Shown here: one piece after another, positions 48,738 through 58,966 of the stretch
Layout: the number at the start of each line of letters is the position of its first letter
How positions within the stretch are numbered: position 1 is the first letter of the stretch
Source: Bacteroidaceae bacterium
Lineage (GTDB): Bacteria > Bacteroidota > Bacteroidia > Bacteroidales > Bacteroidaceae
Direction: 5' to 3'
Length of the DNA stretch: 64,000 nucleotides
NCBI GenBank assembly: GCA_024684455.1
Contig: JAIKWU010000076.1
Location: forward strand, 25,645-89,644
The notes under the pieces: generated by a model
The model's database searches: none
Seen by the model: the letters and a program-made list of their open reading frames with translations, nothing else
What the model was told of the DNA's origin: nothing
Made by a program: the position numbers and the translations under genes

Positions 48738-49337
48738 TCATTCGTCTCCCCATTCGATTTTTTCTGTTTTCTCTTTTGTGAGTATGAGTTTACCATCCTT
48801 CCATTCGTAGCTCTGGGTAGTAAAGTGGTCTGGGCCGTTACGACCAGTACTTGTAATACAGTGATTCTCATTGTCGATGAAGGGTTCACCGATGCTTGAA
48901 TATATGTCAACGTGGTCGAAACAGGCTTTTTCGACATTCCATACATAGGCGTCGTAGAACGATGCTACTTGTCCCCAAGCCTGCAGACCTATGTAAATCA
49001 AAAGGTCGGGCACACCATCGAAGTTGATGTCCGTTTCCGAAATCCATCCTTCGCCGTCAGGCTCCTTGTCCTTCGGTTCTACGAGGTTGCAGCAGCAACT
49101 AAATGCAAGGGTTTTCTTCTTGACCCAGCCTTCAACGTTGATGTAGGCGTATTGGCCTTCATCGTCTTTCGAAAACGAATACCTGAACTTGTAATCCTTG
49201 CGCTTGAAGGGCTTTTTTGCCTTTTGATCAGAAACTACCTTCGACAAGGTTTTCTGCTGGTTCATGTTCTGCCCCATCACGTTAGTAGCATAAGACAAAA
49301 TAATCATTACCAGCGACAGGTAGAAAAATTTTTTCAT
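48738..49337 (-). CDS. Secreted protein with FG-GAP/VCBS-like segment
   Basis: Signal peptide; ETDINFDGVPDLLIYIG. Confidence 0.65.
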   Translation of the reverse strand: MKKFFYLSLVMIILSYATNVMGQNMNQQKTLSKVVSDQKAKKPFKRKDYKFRYSFSKDDEGQYAYINVEGWVKKKTLAFSCCCNLVEPKDKEPDGEGWISETDINFDGVPDLLIYIGLQAWGQVASFYDAYVWNVEKACFDHVDIYSSIGEPFIDNENHCITSTGRNGPDHFTTQSYEWKDGKLILTKEKTEKIEWGDE

Positions 49338-49350
49338 ATGGATAATTTTT

Positions 49351-49460
49351 GCAAAGTTACGATTAAGTGAGCGAAAAAGCAAACTTGTTTGCATTTTTCC
49401 GAACGGAAGTAATTTCGACGCAGTCAAAGTTACGATTAAGTGAGCGAAAAAGCAAACTTT
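49351..49460 (-). promoter_or_regulatory. Two tandem copies of the dispersed promoter repeat
   Basis: GCAAAGTTACGATTAAGTGAGCGAAAAAGCAAACTT at 49351-49386; same sequence lacking the leading G at 49425-49459. Confidence 0.85.
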
Positions 49461-49586
49461 GGAGCAGTGAGTGTAAAAAAACAATTTGTATTTGCCGAGT
49501 TGCAACAATTATCTGAAAAAAACACTCGCCCCTGCAACACGAGGAAGTATCGCAGGGACGAGAGTTTCAGGCTGTGAAGTAGTTGG

Positions 49587-50246
49587 TCAGAACAAGAGTT
49601 GGAGCCACTCGGAGAGTTCATCATCGCCTGTCACATAGACGCTGTGCGAGCCGTCGGGCTGTGCTGAGCCGATGATGCCGATGAGTTCGAGTTGACGAAT
49701 CACAGTGGCCGCATCGGCGTCGTTGAGTTTCAGCATTGACGTGAGTGCAACTGTTGAGGCAGTGCGCTGATGGACAGCCAACTTCGCTGCATCGCTCAGA
49801 CGGGGATGCAGCGGTTGCAACTCGGGCAAGGTCTTCAGGCGGTCGCTGATTTGTGCGCGCTGCGACTCGCTCAGATGAGGCCTTTCCCCATCTTCCTCCG
49901 AAAGAGAGGGGGCTTGCTTTTCGGCAGGCTTCGTTGTCTTTTCCACAACAGGTTCATCCGCCTTATTCTTCTTGCGGTTGCGGAAGTAGGTGACGATGAG
50001 GTAGATGACCGCCAGTCCGATGCCTACATAGATGAGCCATTCGAAGCCCTGGACATAATAGCCGACAGCAAAGCAGATTGCGGCCAGCGTCAGGAAAATG
50101 CTGCTCGATGCCTTGCCGCCTGTAAGACCGCCGACGGTGGGACGGCGGCTTCGACGACGTGTAGTGGTGCCAGCGATGCCGCCGAGGATGTCCTCAAGTG
50201 GGGAATTAGACGAAGTGGTTCTCCTTTTTCTGCGCGTAGTTGCCAT
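49587..50246 (-). CDS. Membrane protein, function unknown
   Basis: Basic N-terminus, TM segments, C-terminal winged-helix-like region. Confidence 0.6.
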   Translation of the reverse strand: MATTRRKRRTTSSNSPLEDILGGIAGTTTRRRSRRPTVGGLTGGKASSSIFLTLAAICFAVGYYVQGFEWLIYVGIGLAVIYLIVTYFRNRKKNKADEPVVEKTTKPAEKQAPSLSEEDGERPHLSESQRAQISDRLKTLPELQPLHPRLSDAAKLAVHQRTASTVALTSMLKLNDADAATVIRQLELIGIIGSAQPDGSHSVYVTGDDELSEWLQLLF

Positions 50247-50247
50247 A

Positions 50248-51090
50248 TTACTTCAAGTCGGTGATTTTGTAGAAATCCTGATCGCCATAGTCCTGGTTCT
50301 CACCGCCCATGCCCCAGATAAACGTGTAGTTCGAGGTGGCAGCAGCCGAGTGGATGGACCATTCGGGCGAAAGCACGGCCTGGTCGCCTTTCATCCAGAT
50401 GTGGCGCGTCTCGTCGATCTCACCCATGAAGTGGCAGACAGCCTGGTCTTCAGGCACTTCGAAGTAGAAGTAGGCTTCCATGCGACGACTGTGAACGTGG
50501 GCAGGCATCGTGTTCCACACGCTACCTGGTTTAAGTTCGGTCATACCCATCTGCAACTGGCAGGAGTCGAGCACTTTCTGCACAATCATACGGTTGATGA
50601 CACGGTCGTTCGAACCCTCCAGCGAACCGAGCGCCAAGATGTCGGCATCGGCCTTGGTGACCTTCTTGGTTGGGTATTCCTTGTGGGCAGTCGTGGAGTT
50701 GATGTAGAACTTCGCAGGCTTCGACGGGTCGGCACTGACAAAGATGACGTCACGCTCACCGCAACCGATGTAGAGGACTTCCTTGTAGTCGAGTTCATAG
50801 ACCTCGTCGCCCACCTTCACACAGCCCTTACCGCCGACATTGAAGATGCCTATTTCACGGCGTGTGGTGAAATGCGGAGCCTTCAGCGGGTCGATAGCCT
50901 CAAGCAGGAGTTCCTCCTTGACAGGCATCGCACCGCCCACAATCATGCGGTCGTACATGGAGTAAACCAGGTTTACTTCGTCGGCCGAGAACACTTTTTC
51001 GATGAGAAAATCACGGCGCAGGCGCTTCGTGTCATAACTTTTCGCATCTTCAGGATGCGCCGCATAGCGGATTTCATAATTTGTCTTCAT
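50248..51090 (-). CDS. kduI: 5-dehydro-4-deoxy-D-glucuronate isomerase
   Basis: [48 protein letters not shown]. Confidence 0.97.
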   Translation of the reverse strand: MKTNYEIRYAAHPEDAKSYDTKRLRRDFLIEKVFSADEVNLVYSMYDRMIVGGAMPVKEELLLEAIDPLKAPHFTTRREIGIFNVGGKGCVKVGDEVYELDYKEVLYIGCGERDVIFVSADPSKPAKFYINSTTAHKEYPTKKVTKADADILALGSLEGSNDRVINRMIVQKVLDSCQLQMGMTELKPGSVWNTMPAHVHSRRMEAYFYFEVPEDQAVCHFMGEIDETRHIWMKGDQAVLSPEWSIHSAAATSNYTFIWGMGGENQDYGDQDFYKITDLK

Positions 51091-51327
51091 ATGGTCAGAT
51101 TAATATAAATGTGTGAATAAATTCCTTTCGACTTCAAAGGTACACAAAAAAACTCAATAATCGTTTGTGCAAACGTCAAAAAATAAAAAAAGCAGAGAAA
51201 AACTCCGCTTAAACTGCAAAAAAGACCAAAATTGTTTGAAAAGCAACAGATTATGCGTAACTTTGTCGTCTGTCACGTTCTTTATAACACAGAAATATAG
51301 ATAACAAAATAACTAAAATATAACATT

Positions 51328-54291
51328 ATGAAAAAACATCAACTAACTCATCTACGTTGGCTCATCCTGAGCCTTCTGCTCGCGACAGGAGTCGGGAGCG
51401 CGTGGGGACAAACGACTGACACGTACACGTTTACGAGTAAAGCGTGGGCTGCCACACTGAACGGCAATGCGGCTAACTGGACCAGTGGAAAAGACGGCAA
51501 CCAAATGACCTCCGGCCGAGGCGTTCAAGTGACGACAGGCGCAAGCGGTGCCAATGGCACATCCCCAACTTTATTCAGTAATGTTTCCCAAGTCGTTGTT
51601 ACCTATTCCACAAATGCTAATGCCGGAGCAGGTAGCATTGCCATTCAAGTCGGCAGCAATACGGCTGTTTCACAAAATGTCACAAAAACAGGTGGAACAA
51701 CCGACCGAACGCTGACTTATAATTTTTCGCCTCTACAGTCGGGCAATGTGAAGATAACCGTCACCTGTACCACAAACTCCATTTATGTAAAAAGCATTGC
51801 CATCACTCATAACATTGCTTCCAAGACGGAGACTAAGGTGACATTCCCACAAGCCTCTTATTCTACAACATATCCAGGTTTTTTCTCTGCTCCGACAGCA
51901 ACGGTCAAAAACAAAAATACCGACGCAACCATTTCTGGCGCGACGGTATCTTACACAAGTAGTAACACGGCTGTTGCTACCGTAAATAATACAACAGGAG
52001 CCGTAACGCTCGTTGGTGTCGGAACAACCAGCATCACCGCTACCTATGCTGGCAACAGTACCTACGAAGGCAGCACAGGCTCATACAACCTCACCGTTAC
52101 GGACGGACGCAGCGAAACAAATGTATCGTTTCCGCAGGACACCTATATTGCCATTTTGGGAGAGAGTTTCGCATCACCCACAGCAACCTTGTCACCCAGT
52201 GGAATAGGCAGTTTGACCTATAATAGCAGCAATACTGATGTAGCAACAGTCAATCCCTCCACGGGTGCTGTCACCATTAATGCAGTAGGTACAACCAATA
52301 TCACTGCGTCTTACGCTGGCAACAGTACCTATAAGCCCAGCAGTGCCACCTACGCGTTGACTGTCAGCAATTCGAGTAGTAGTAACTCCTTCACTTGGGA
52401 TTTGAGTACCAACTCCTATTCGTCAGCAACGACAAATCAAGTTGTTTGGAGTAGTGATTATGCCACGATGACATCCGATAAGAATACTTCTAGTACTAGT
52501 GCTAATAATTATCTGGGTGGAGATGCTAACAATAGGACCAGTTCACGCTTTTACAAAGATTTTACACTTACCATTGCTCCAGCCTCTGGTTACAAAATAA
52601 CAAGCATTGAATTTACAGCAACAACAGAAAGTTATGCATCTGCCTTGAAAAACAGCACATGGACCAATGCAACGGCAACTGTTAGTAGCAAAACCGTTAC
52701 CGTCACACCTACGGATGGAACATCCAATGTCGGTGCAACGATTGGTGCCACTTGCGGATTCACAGGTGTCACTGTTTACTATGAACAGACGAGCAGCACA
52801 GCACCCAATGCTCCGACCCTTACTGCATCACGCACCTTCTGGCCTAAGACAACAGAAGCCGCTTCGATGGTTGTGACTATCGCACCAACCACCGCAGGAT
52901 CATACGTCCGATATACCACCGATGGAACAGAACCTTCAACTTCAAACGGCACGTTAGTGATTTCTTCACAGAACGTGACCATCACAGGCACAACCACTGT
53001 CAAGGCAATCGCCTACGTAGGTGCAGCCACCAGCACCATTGCCACTGCCACCTACACGCTCGGTCAGACCGTCAATTCGATAGCAGCATTTAAGGCACTG
53101 ACTATAGGAAAAGAGGCAAGGCTGTATCTTGACCCCGCAAACGATGCCCGTGTGCTCCATGCGAGCGGCAGTGAGATTTACGTCCGCGACAATACGGGCG
53201 CTATCTGCCTCTTCCTCAACAGTAACCTGCAGAATCCTGTACCTCAGCACGACTGGCACGTCGCCGGCTGGATTATTGGTAAGTATCAGCCTTACAACGG
53301 ACTGCCTGAGATGTTGGCCACCAGCAATACAACCACCAACTACATGGCGTTCGCCGCTCCTGTGACAGAGACACCGACAGAGCCTGTCGCCATCAATCCC
53401 AACGACTTCGACAACTACAAGGCCGACTGGGTGACGATTACTGACTTGCGTGCCGAAAGTAACAACAATGTCACGGATGATGCTGGGAACACCTTCAAGG
53501 TATATAACAAGTACGGTCTCAATGCGGACAGTCACTATCAAGACCTCTACGACTACGCTCTGGTTGACCTGACAGGTCTGGCCGTTCCTTACGGTAATGA
53601 CAAAGAGATTGTGCCGATTTACTACAACGACGTCCGTCCCATCGTCTATGTCATCGATGAGAACAAAAATTTCACGTCGCCAGACAATGACATTCAGAAC
53701 GTGACTGTACGACTTGTCCGCACGCTGTCTGCCAGCAACTGGAATACGTTTGCTATTCCCTTTAACATTCCCGATTTCAATGGCAGAGTTCGTAAGTACG
53801 AACATGCAGAAGGCACGACGATGGTATTTGTCGATGATTACATCGAGGCAGGCAAACCCTACCTTGTCAAGCCTGACGAGAGCATCGTCAATCCTGTCTT
53901 TACCAACGTGACACTCTCTGCCACTCCTCCACAGAATGTGGAAGATGTGGAAGGCGGTTACAGTTTCAACGCCATCTACTCGCCGACGAACATCTACTCT
54001 GCCGACAGAACGAACCGCTTCCTCAAGACCGACGGCTATCTCTACTATCCGACGGATGAAGATGCCGGCCGTCTGAAAGGTATGCGAGCCTACTTCGTCG
54101 TGCCTGAAGGTGCATCGAACATCAAGGTCAACCCCGACGGCACTGCTACTGCGATTGATGACCTCGTCATCATGAACGACTTGAGAGACAACAAGGTCTA
54201 TGACGTCAGCGGCCGCATGGTCAGCAGCGACCTGCGAAACCTGCCGCGCGGCATCTACATCGTGAATGGGAAAAAGATGGTTATACGCTAA
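51328..54291 (+). CDS. Large secreted protein with Ig-like repeats, chitobiase C-terminal-like domain and sorting-like tail
   Basis: Signal peptide; two Ig-like repeats (SSNTAVATVN..GTTSITATYAGNSTY); YVRYTTDGTEPS; DNKVYDVSGRMV...GIYIVNGKKMVIR. Confidence 0.85.
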   Translation: MKKHQLTHLRWLILSLLLATGVGSAWGQTTDTYTFTSKAWAATLNGNAANWTSGKDGNQMTSGRGVQVTTGASGANGTSPTLFSNVSQVVVTYSTNANAGAGSIAIQVGSNTAVSQNVTKTGGTTDRTLTYNFSPLQSGNVKITVTCTTNSIYVKSIAITHNIASKTETKVTFPQASYSTTYPGFFSAPTATVKNKNTDATISGATVSYTSSNTAVATVNNTTGAVTLVGVGTTSITATYAGNSTYEGSTGSYNLTVTDGRSETNVSFPQDTYIAILGESFASPTATLSPSGIGSLTYNSSNTDVATVNPSTGAVTINAVGTTNITASYAGNSTYKPSSATYALTVSNSSSSNSFTWDLSTNSYSSATTNQVVWSSDYATMTSDKNTSSTSANNYLGGDANNRTSSRFYKDFTLTIAPASGYKITSIEFTATTESYASALKNSTWTNATATVSSKTVTVTPTDGTSNVGATIGATCGFTGVTVYYEQTSSTAPNAPTLTASRTFWPKTTEAASMVVTIAPTTAGSYVRYTTDGTEPSTSNGTLVISSQNVTITGTTTVKAIAYVGAATSTIATATYTLGQTVNSIAAFKALTIGKEARLYLDPANDARVLHASGSEIYVRDNTGAICLFLNSNLQNPVPQHDWHVAGWIIGKYQPYNGLPEMLATSNTTTNYMAFAAPVTETPTEPVAINPNDFDNYKADWVTITDLRAESNNNVTDDAGNTFKVYNKYGLNADSHYQDLYDYALVDLTGLAVPYGNDKEIVPIYYNDVRPIVYVIDENKNFTSPDNDIQNVTVRLVRTLSASNWNTFAIPFNIPDFNGRVRKYEHAEGTTMVFVDDYIEAGKPYLVKPDESIVNPVFTNVTLSATPPQNVEDVEGGYSFNAIYSPTNIYSADRTNRFLKTDGYLYYPTDEDAGRLKGMRAYFVVPEGASNIKVNPDGTATAIDDLVIMNDLRDNKVYDVSGRMVSSDLRNLPRGIYIVNGKKMVIR

Positions 54292-54309
54292 AGCATGGAG
54301 GACAGAACA

Positions 54310-55773
54310 ATGAAAAAGAACTATATCATTCCCGAAACGATGAAACAAGTGAACCTACATACAGATACTTACCTACAAGCAGCCAGTGACCCTCACATCA
54401 ACGACGACGGCGATGTCGTAATACCAGGTGAGGGCGGAGGCGGCAATGCCGACGATGGCTGCGCCAAGGAGCGCAACGCTTGGGAGAGTGGCGGCCTATG
54501 GGCGTTCCTGCTCATGCTGCTGTTCTTTGCAGCACCCAACATGAGCCTACGGGCACAAGTCACCGACGGTGAACCCGATGCTACGAAGACAGTAGAAAGC
54601 ATTACTTTCGTACAGTTGAATGGTACTACCGTCACATACGCTTCAGGTACGTTTGACGATGTGACCGTCCTTCCAGGTGTCGGTCTGAAGATCTATGCCA
54701 CCGGCAGCACGACGTCGGTGGACTACCTCTTCTGCCAGATGTCGAGTATTACTTATACCTACAATGGTGGCGTCTCCCCTGTTGACAACAACGTCAACGC
54801 CAACTGGAACATTGCGGGCAAGAACATACCAGAAAGTGGTCCACACAACTGGGGTACAGATGGCTATTTCAAGTCTTCAACAGATTACAATGCTTCGACC
54901 GATGACTGGGCATGGCGACTTGAATATCCGCATATCAGCGAGAGCAGTAACTGTCAGCGTGTAGTGAAAGCGTGTGGTCAATATGGCATTACCTACTCCC
55001 TCGAATGGGACAACTCGAAGAGAGGCAACCGCTGGACGGTCTATACCATGTGCGCAGCAAACAACGCCAGCAACGTGGACCGCACTAACACCTTCTATAC
55101 CGACCCTGCTGTGACTAATTCACCTGCAAATAGTTACACTCAAAGTAGTACATACAGCCGTGGTCACCTTTGCCCGAGTGCCGACCGTTTGGCTTCGACG
55201 GCACAGAACAAGCAGACGTTCTTCATGACCAACATGCAACCGCAGTACCAAAACCACAACGGCGGTGTATGGGGTACACTTGAAGGCTATGTGAGAACCA
55301 AATGGCAACCAACCAACTCGAACGACACGCTCTATGTCGTGAAGGCTGCAACCATCGAGAACGTAACACTGAACGGCTCCACCCAGTCGGGCGTCATCAC
55401 GACGACTACCGACGGCGACGGCAACACCCTCCAAGTGCCGAAGTATTTCTACATGGCCTTCCTGTACTACACAAAGTCAACCAACTCCTACAAGGCATTC
55501 GCCCTCTGGACGGAGCAGAAGTCATCAAACAACGACAGTGCCGCCACCATCATCAGCAACAAAATCAGCATCGACGAACTTGAACTCCGCACAGGCATCG
55601 ACTTCTTCTGCAACCTGCCTGACGACATTGAGGCAACTGTCGAAGCCACGGCTACCTACTGGGACAATAGCAGCAACAGCGCGAAGGAGCGTCTTTACGA
55701 CATTCCCGAGCCAGCCGATGATGACACCATCAACATCGAGGACATCGAAGGCGCAGAGATAGCCGCGATGTAA
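54310..55773 (+). CDS. DNA/RNA non-specific endonuclease with unusual N-terminal leader
   Basis: SRGHLCPSADR...FFMTNMQPQYQNHNGGVWGTLE; N-terminus MKKNYIIPETMKQVNLHT...GGGGNADDG. Confidence 0.85.
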   Translation: MKKNYIIPETMKQVNLHTDTYLQAASDPHINDDGDVVIPGEGGGGNADDGCAKERNAWESGGLWAFLLMLLFFAAPNMSLRAQVTDGEPDATKTVESITFVQLNGTTVTYASGTFDDVTVLPGVGLKIYATGSTTSVDYLFCQMSSITYTYNGGVSPVDNNVNANWNIAGKNIPESGPHNWGTDGYFKSSTDYNASTDDWAWRLEYPHISESSNCQRVVKACGQYGITYSLEWDNSKRGNRWTVYTMCAANNASNVDRTNTFYTDPAVTNSPANSYTQSSTYSRGHLCPSADRLASTAQNKQTFFMTNMQPQYQNHNGGVWGTLEGYVRTKWQPTNSNDTLYVVKAATIENVTLNGSTQSGVITTTTDGDGNTLQVPKYFYMAFLYYTKSTNSYKAFALWTEQKSSNNDSAATIISNKISIDELELRTGIDFFCNLPDDIEATVEATATYWDNSSNSAKERLYDIPEPADDDTINIEDIEGAEIAAM

Positions 55774-55831
55774 ACCATCCGACACATAACATAAGAAAAA
55801 CCTCAAAAGTGATAAAGTGAAGAGGCGGCCC

Positions 55832-56059
55832 TTACGAGCCGCCTCTTCTCAGTCTGCGGAAGAGATTCGTGATCTTTTCGTTCATCAGCACGTCGATGCC
55901 GACGAACGACCCTGCACAGATGAAGCATTGAGCCGTGAACATCAGGACGGATTCGGAGATGCTACCCGACGGCTCAACGCAGAAACCTGCGACTGCCATG
56001 CCCACGCCTGCGAGTAGCAAGAAGGCAGCCGCAAGCATTCGGAACTTTGCATTCGTCAT
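55832..56059 (-). CDS. Small two-TM membrane protein
   Basis: 75-aa ORF with two hydrophobic segments upstream of a hairpin. Confidence 0.55.
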   Translation of the reverse strand: MTNAKFRMLAAAFLLLAGVGMAVAGFCVEPSGSISESVLMFTAQCFICAGSFVGIDVLMNEKITNLFRRLRRGGS

Positions 56060-56074
56060 ACTTGCGGCTACGGA

Positions 56075-56500
56075 TTAGGGTTCGGGCTCGTCGCCGCCTT
56101 CGTCCTCGTCCTCGGGCTTCGGGGTGGTGTCCTGCAGGCTGACGGCCTGGAGGTTGCGCCAGAGGTCCTTGTTCGGGGTGTAGACGATTTTGCGGCGATA
56201 GACGAGTTCTGCAGCCGATTCGGGCTGTTCGTCCGATGCTTTCGCGTTGACGGCGAAGCGGAAGGAGCCGATTTCAGGCACCTCGACCGAGTGGCCGTTC
56301 ATCAGGAAGTTCTTGAACTCGTTGCACAGCGCATCGACCGCTGCGTAGAAGACGCCGCGACGCACGCCCGAGTTGTCGGCTGCACGCGCCAGGAGATAGT
56401 CCTTGTCGATGCGCGGCAGGGTGACGCTGCGGGTCACGTAGGCGTTCTTCTTCTTCATTGCCAACTTCTGGAGTTTGGACTTAAGCCATACTTTTGCCAT
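56075..56500 (-). CDS. HU-like DNA-binding protein (Bacteroidales type)
   Basis: VTLPRIDKDYLLARAADNSGVRRGVFYAAVDALCNEFKNFLMNGHSVEVPEIGSFRFAV; acidic tail. Confidence 0.85.
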   Translation of the reverse strand: MAKVWLKSKLQKLAMKKKNAYVTRSVTLPRIDKDYLLARAADNSGVRRGVFYAAVDALCNEFKNFLMNGHSVEVPEIGSFRFAVNAKASDEQPESAAELVYRRKIVYTPNKDLWRNLQAVSLQDTTPKPEDEDEGGDEPEP

Positions 56501-56676
56501 AGTTGTGTTTCAATTAACAATTAATAATGAACAATTAACAATCTCTCACTCTTCTCCTTTGCGCGCCGAGGATAGGGGTGTTTGTCTTTCGACGGTGCAA
56601 AAGTAGATAATCCAAAATAAAGAAAGAGGGAAATCGGGGGTGTGCGAACGTGAAGTGATAAACTTTAACATTACAG

Positions 56677-56709
56677 AGTGCCCCGCTGCACAGTAGGCAG
56701 CGGGGCACT
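56677..56709 (-). terminator. 13-bp stem hairpin downstream of tdk
   Basis: AGTGCCCCGCTGC...GCAGCGGGGCACT. Confidence 0.7.
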
Positions 56710-56779
56710 TACCTTATTATTTAATGCACGCGTATGCGCGCGCATGAACAAAAGTATGTGTAATCAGGATGGCCTGCGG

Positions 56780-57364
56780 CTATGGCTCTTGCATGGCCTG
56801 CTTGTAGCATTCGCGGCAGAGGGGTTCGTACTCCTTGGTCTCGCCGAGCATGACCTGTCGGTCGCCCTCGACGATGCGGTGGCTGACGTAGGCGAGTGAG
56901 CCGCAGCGCATACAGATGGCGTGCACTTTCAGTACGTCGTCGGCAATGGCGAGCAGTCGGGGCATGGGTCCGAAGGGTTCGCCTCGGAAGTCGAGGTCGA
57001 GGCCTGCGACGATGACGCGGACGCCGCGGTTGGCGAGTTCGTTGCAGACGGCGACGATGCCGTCGTCGAAGAACTGTGCTTCGTCGATGCCGATGACCTG
57101 TGAGTCGCCGCAGAGCAGGAGGATGCTCTGTGAGGAATCGACGGGGGTGGACATGATGCTGGTGCCTTCGTGGCTGACGACTTCTTCTTCGCTGTATCGG
57201 ACGTCGATGGAGGGTTTGAAGATCTGGACGCGCTGGCGTGCGAACTGGGCTCGGCGCATACGGCGGATGAGTTCTTCGGTCTTTCCCGAGAACATGGAGC
57301 CGCAGATGACTTCGACGCGGCCTGCGCGTATCATTTCGCCGCTTCTGAAATTGAGTTCTGCCAT
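56780..57364 (-). CDS. tdk: Thymidine kinase
   Basis: [30 protein letters not shown]. Confidence 0.97.
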   Translation of the reverse strand: MAELNFRSGEMIRAGRVEVICGSMFSGKTEELIRRMRRAQFARQRVQIFKPSIDVRYSEEEVVSHEGTSIMSTPVDSSQSILLLCGDSQVIGIDEAQFFDDGIVAVCNELANRGVRVIVAGLDLDFRGEPFGPMPRLLAIADDVLKVHAICMRCGSLAYVSHRIVEGDRQVMLGETKEYEPLCRECYKQAMQEP

Positions 57365-57924
57365 GGTGATGGAGTTATGGTGGTGTGATTCAGTTTGAAG
57401 AATTCCCAGATGACGATGCCGGCGGTGGTGGAGACGTTGAGCGAGTGCTTCGTGCCGAACTGGGGGAGTTCGAGGCATCCGTCGCAGAGGTCAACGACGC
57501 TTTGCTGCACGCCTTTCACTTCGTTGCCGAAGATGACGGCCATCTTTCTGCTCTGGGCTTTGTACTGTGTGGCTTGCAGACGGCTCAGGTCGATGCTGTC
57601 TTCGGCCTGTTCGACGGCAAGGACGGTGTAGCCATCGGCCTTGAGCCGTGTTACTGCCTCGTGGGCATCGGCGCAGTAGGTCCAGGCGACGGATTCTTCG
57701 GCTCCGAGGGCGGTCTTGTGTATCTCGGGGTGGGGTGGACGGCCTGTGATGCCGCAGAGGACGATGCGTTCGACGCGGTAGGCGTCGCTGGTGCGAAACA
57801 CGCTGCCGACGTTGTACATCGACCGCACGTTGTCGAGTACGACGACGAGCGGCATTTTCTCGGCTCGGCGGAACTCCTCGACCGTGAGGCGTCCCATCTC
57901 AGTGACTTTCAACTTACGTCCCAT
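57331..57924 (-). CDS. TrmH/SpoU family RNA methyltransferase
   Basis: [46 protein letters not shown]. Confidence 0.94.
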   Translation of the reverse strand: MGRKLKVTEMGRLTVEEFRRAEKMPLVVVLDNVRSMYNVGSVFRTSDAYRVERIVLCGITGRPPHPEIHKTALGAEESVAWTYCADAHEAVTRLKADGYTVLAVEQAEDSIDLSRLQATQYKAQSRKMAVIFGNEVKGVQQSVVDLCDGCLELPQFGTKHSLNVSTTAGIVIWEFFKLNHTTITPSPWQNSISEAAK

Positions 57925-57931
57925 CGCCGTC

Positions 57932-58882
57932 TCATTGAAGTTGTTTTCTCTTTGCGCGTACCATGAAGAAGATGCCGATGAGCACAAAGGGAATGCTCAG
58001 CATCTGTCCCATGTCGAGCGGCAGCGTACCGTCGTCAACGCCGCCCTGCACTTCTTTCAGAAATTCGATGAAGAAACGGAACGTGAAGATGGATGCGAGG
58101 CAGAAGCCGAAGTAGAAGCCGCTGCCGGCACGACGCCATTTCTTATAAATGAGATAGGCGATGAGGAAGATGACGATGTAGGCCAGCGCCTCGTACAGTT
58201 GGGAGGGATGACGCGGCACGAGTTGGTCGCCCACCATCGCTTCCTGCGTATGGAACAGGAATGCCCAGGGCACGTCGGTCTGGCTGCCTATGATTTCGGA
58301 GTTCATCAGGTTGCCCAGACGGATAAATGCGGCAGGCATGGCGGCCGTCACACCAAAGATGTCGAGCACCTGCATCGTCGGCAGTTTCGTGCGTCGGAGA
58401 TAGAGCACGATGGCCAGGAACAGGCCGATGGTGCCACCGTGCGACGCCAGACCTGCGTAGCCGGTGTAGTGCCATTCGGACGGGAAGGTGTCATACTTAA
58501 TGGGCAGCAGCATTTCAATCCAGCCTTGTGTGCTCGTCAGGTAGTAGTCGGGTTCGTAGAACAGGCAGTGACCGAGCCGTGCACCGATGATGATGCCGAA
58601 GAAGCAGTAGAAAAGCAGCGGGTCGAACTTGCCCGTCGGCTGCAACTTCCCCCGTTTGTCGGGCGCAGGGTCAATCTGCTCTTGGCGGTACATCCAGCGC
58701 ACGAAGAGGAAGCCCGACAGGATGGCCAGCACCCAGCACAGCGCATACCAGCGCACCGTGACGGGACCTATGCTGAACGCCTCGACCGAGGGTTGCCAGT
58801 CGATGAAGAGCGGGAGCCCCACCCCCCTGACCCTCCCTACGAGGGAGGGGAGTATATAGTTCAATGTGAATAAGAAATTCAT
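57932..58882 (-). CDS. lgt: Prolipoprotein diacylglyceryl transferase with repeat-derived N-terminal insertion
   Basis: FSIGPVTVRWYALCWVLAI; ARLGHCLFYEPDYYL; HGGTIGLFLA; RPS-like HPSQLYEA. Confidence 0.96.
   Translation of the reverse strand: MNFLFTLNYILPSLVGRVRGVGLPLFIDWQPSVEAFSIGPVTVRWYALCWVLAILSGFLFVRWMYRQEQIDPAPDKRGKLQPTGKFDPLLFYCFFGIIIGARLGHCLFYEPDYYLTSTQGWIEMLLPIKYDTFPSEWHYTGYAGLASHGGTIGLFLAIVLYLRRTKLPTMQVLDIFGVTAAMPAAFIRLGNLMNSEIIGSQTDVPWAFLFHTQEAMVGDQLVPRHPSQLYEALAYIVIFLIAYLIYKKWRRAGSGFYFGFCLASIFTFRFFIEFLKEVQGGVDDGTLPLDMGQMLSIPFVLIGIFFMVRAKRKQLQ
58817..58856. repeat. Repeat copy inside the lgt coding sequence
   Basis: CCCCACCCCCCTGACCCTCCCTACGAGGGAGGGGAGTATA; inverted partner at 58918-58957. 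Confidence 0.85.
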
Positions 58883-58917
58883 CTGTATAAAGAAATAAAG
58901 GTCAATGAAAAGAAGTA

Positions 58918-58957
58918 TCTACTCCCCTCCCTCGCAGGGAGGGGCAGGGGGGTGGGT
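58918..58957. repeat. Inverted repeat copy upstream of the lgt start
   Basis: Reverse complement ACCCACCCCCCTGCCCCTCCCTGCGAGGGAGGGGAGTAGA; close match to 58817-58856. Confidence 0.85.
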
Positions 58958-58966
58958 CTGCTGTTT

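Noticed and set aside
52966-54348. 460-aa minus-strand ORF
   Set aside because: Antisense to the Ig-like secreted protein; low-complexity valine/arginine-rich translation with no domain.
57791-58873. 360-aa plus-strand ORF (and 58952-60025)
   Set aside because: Antisense to trmH-like/lgt and ychF respectively; shadow ORFs of GC-rich codons.
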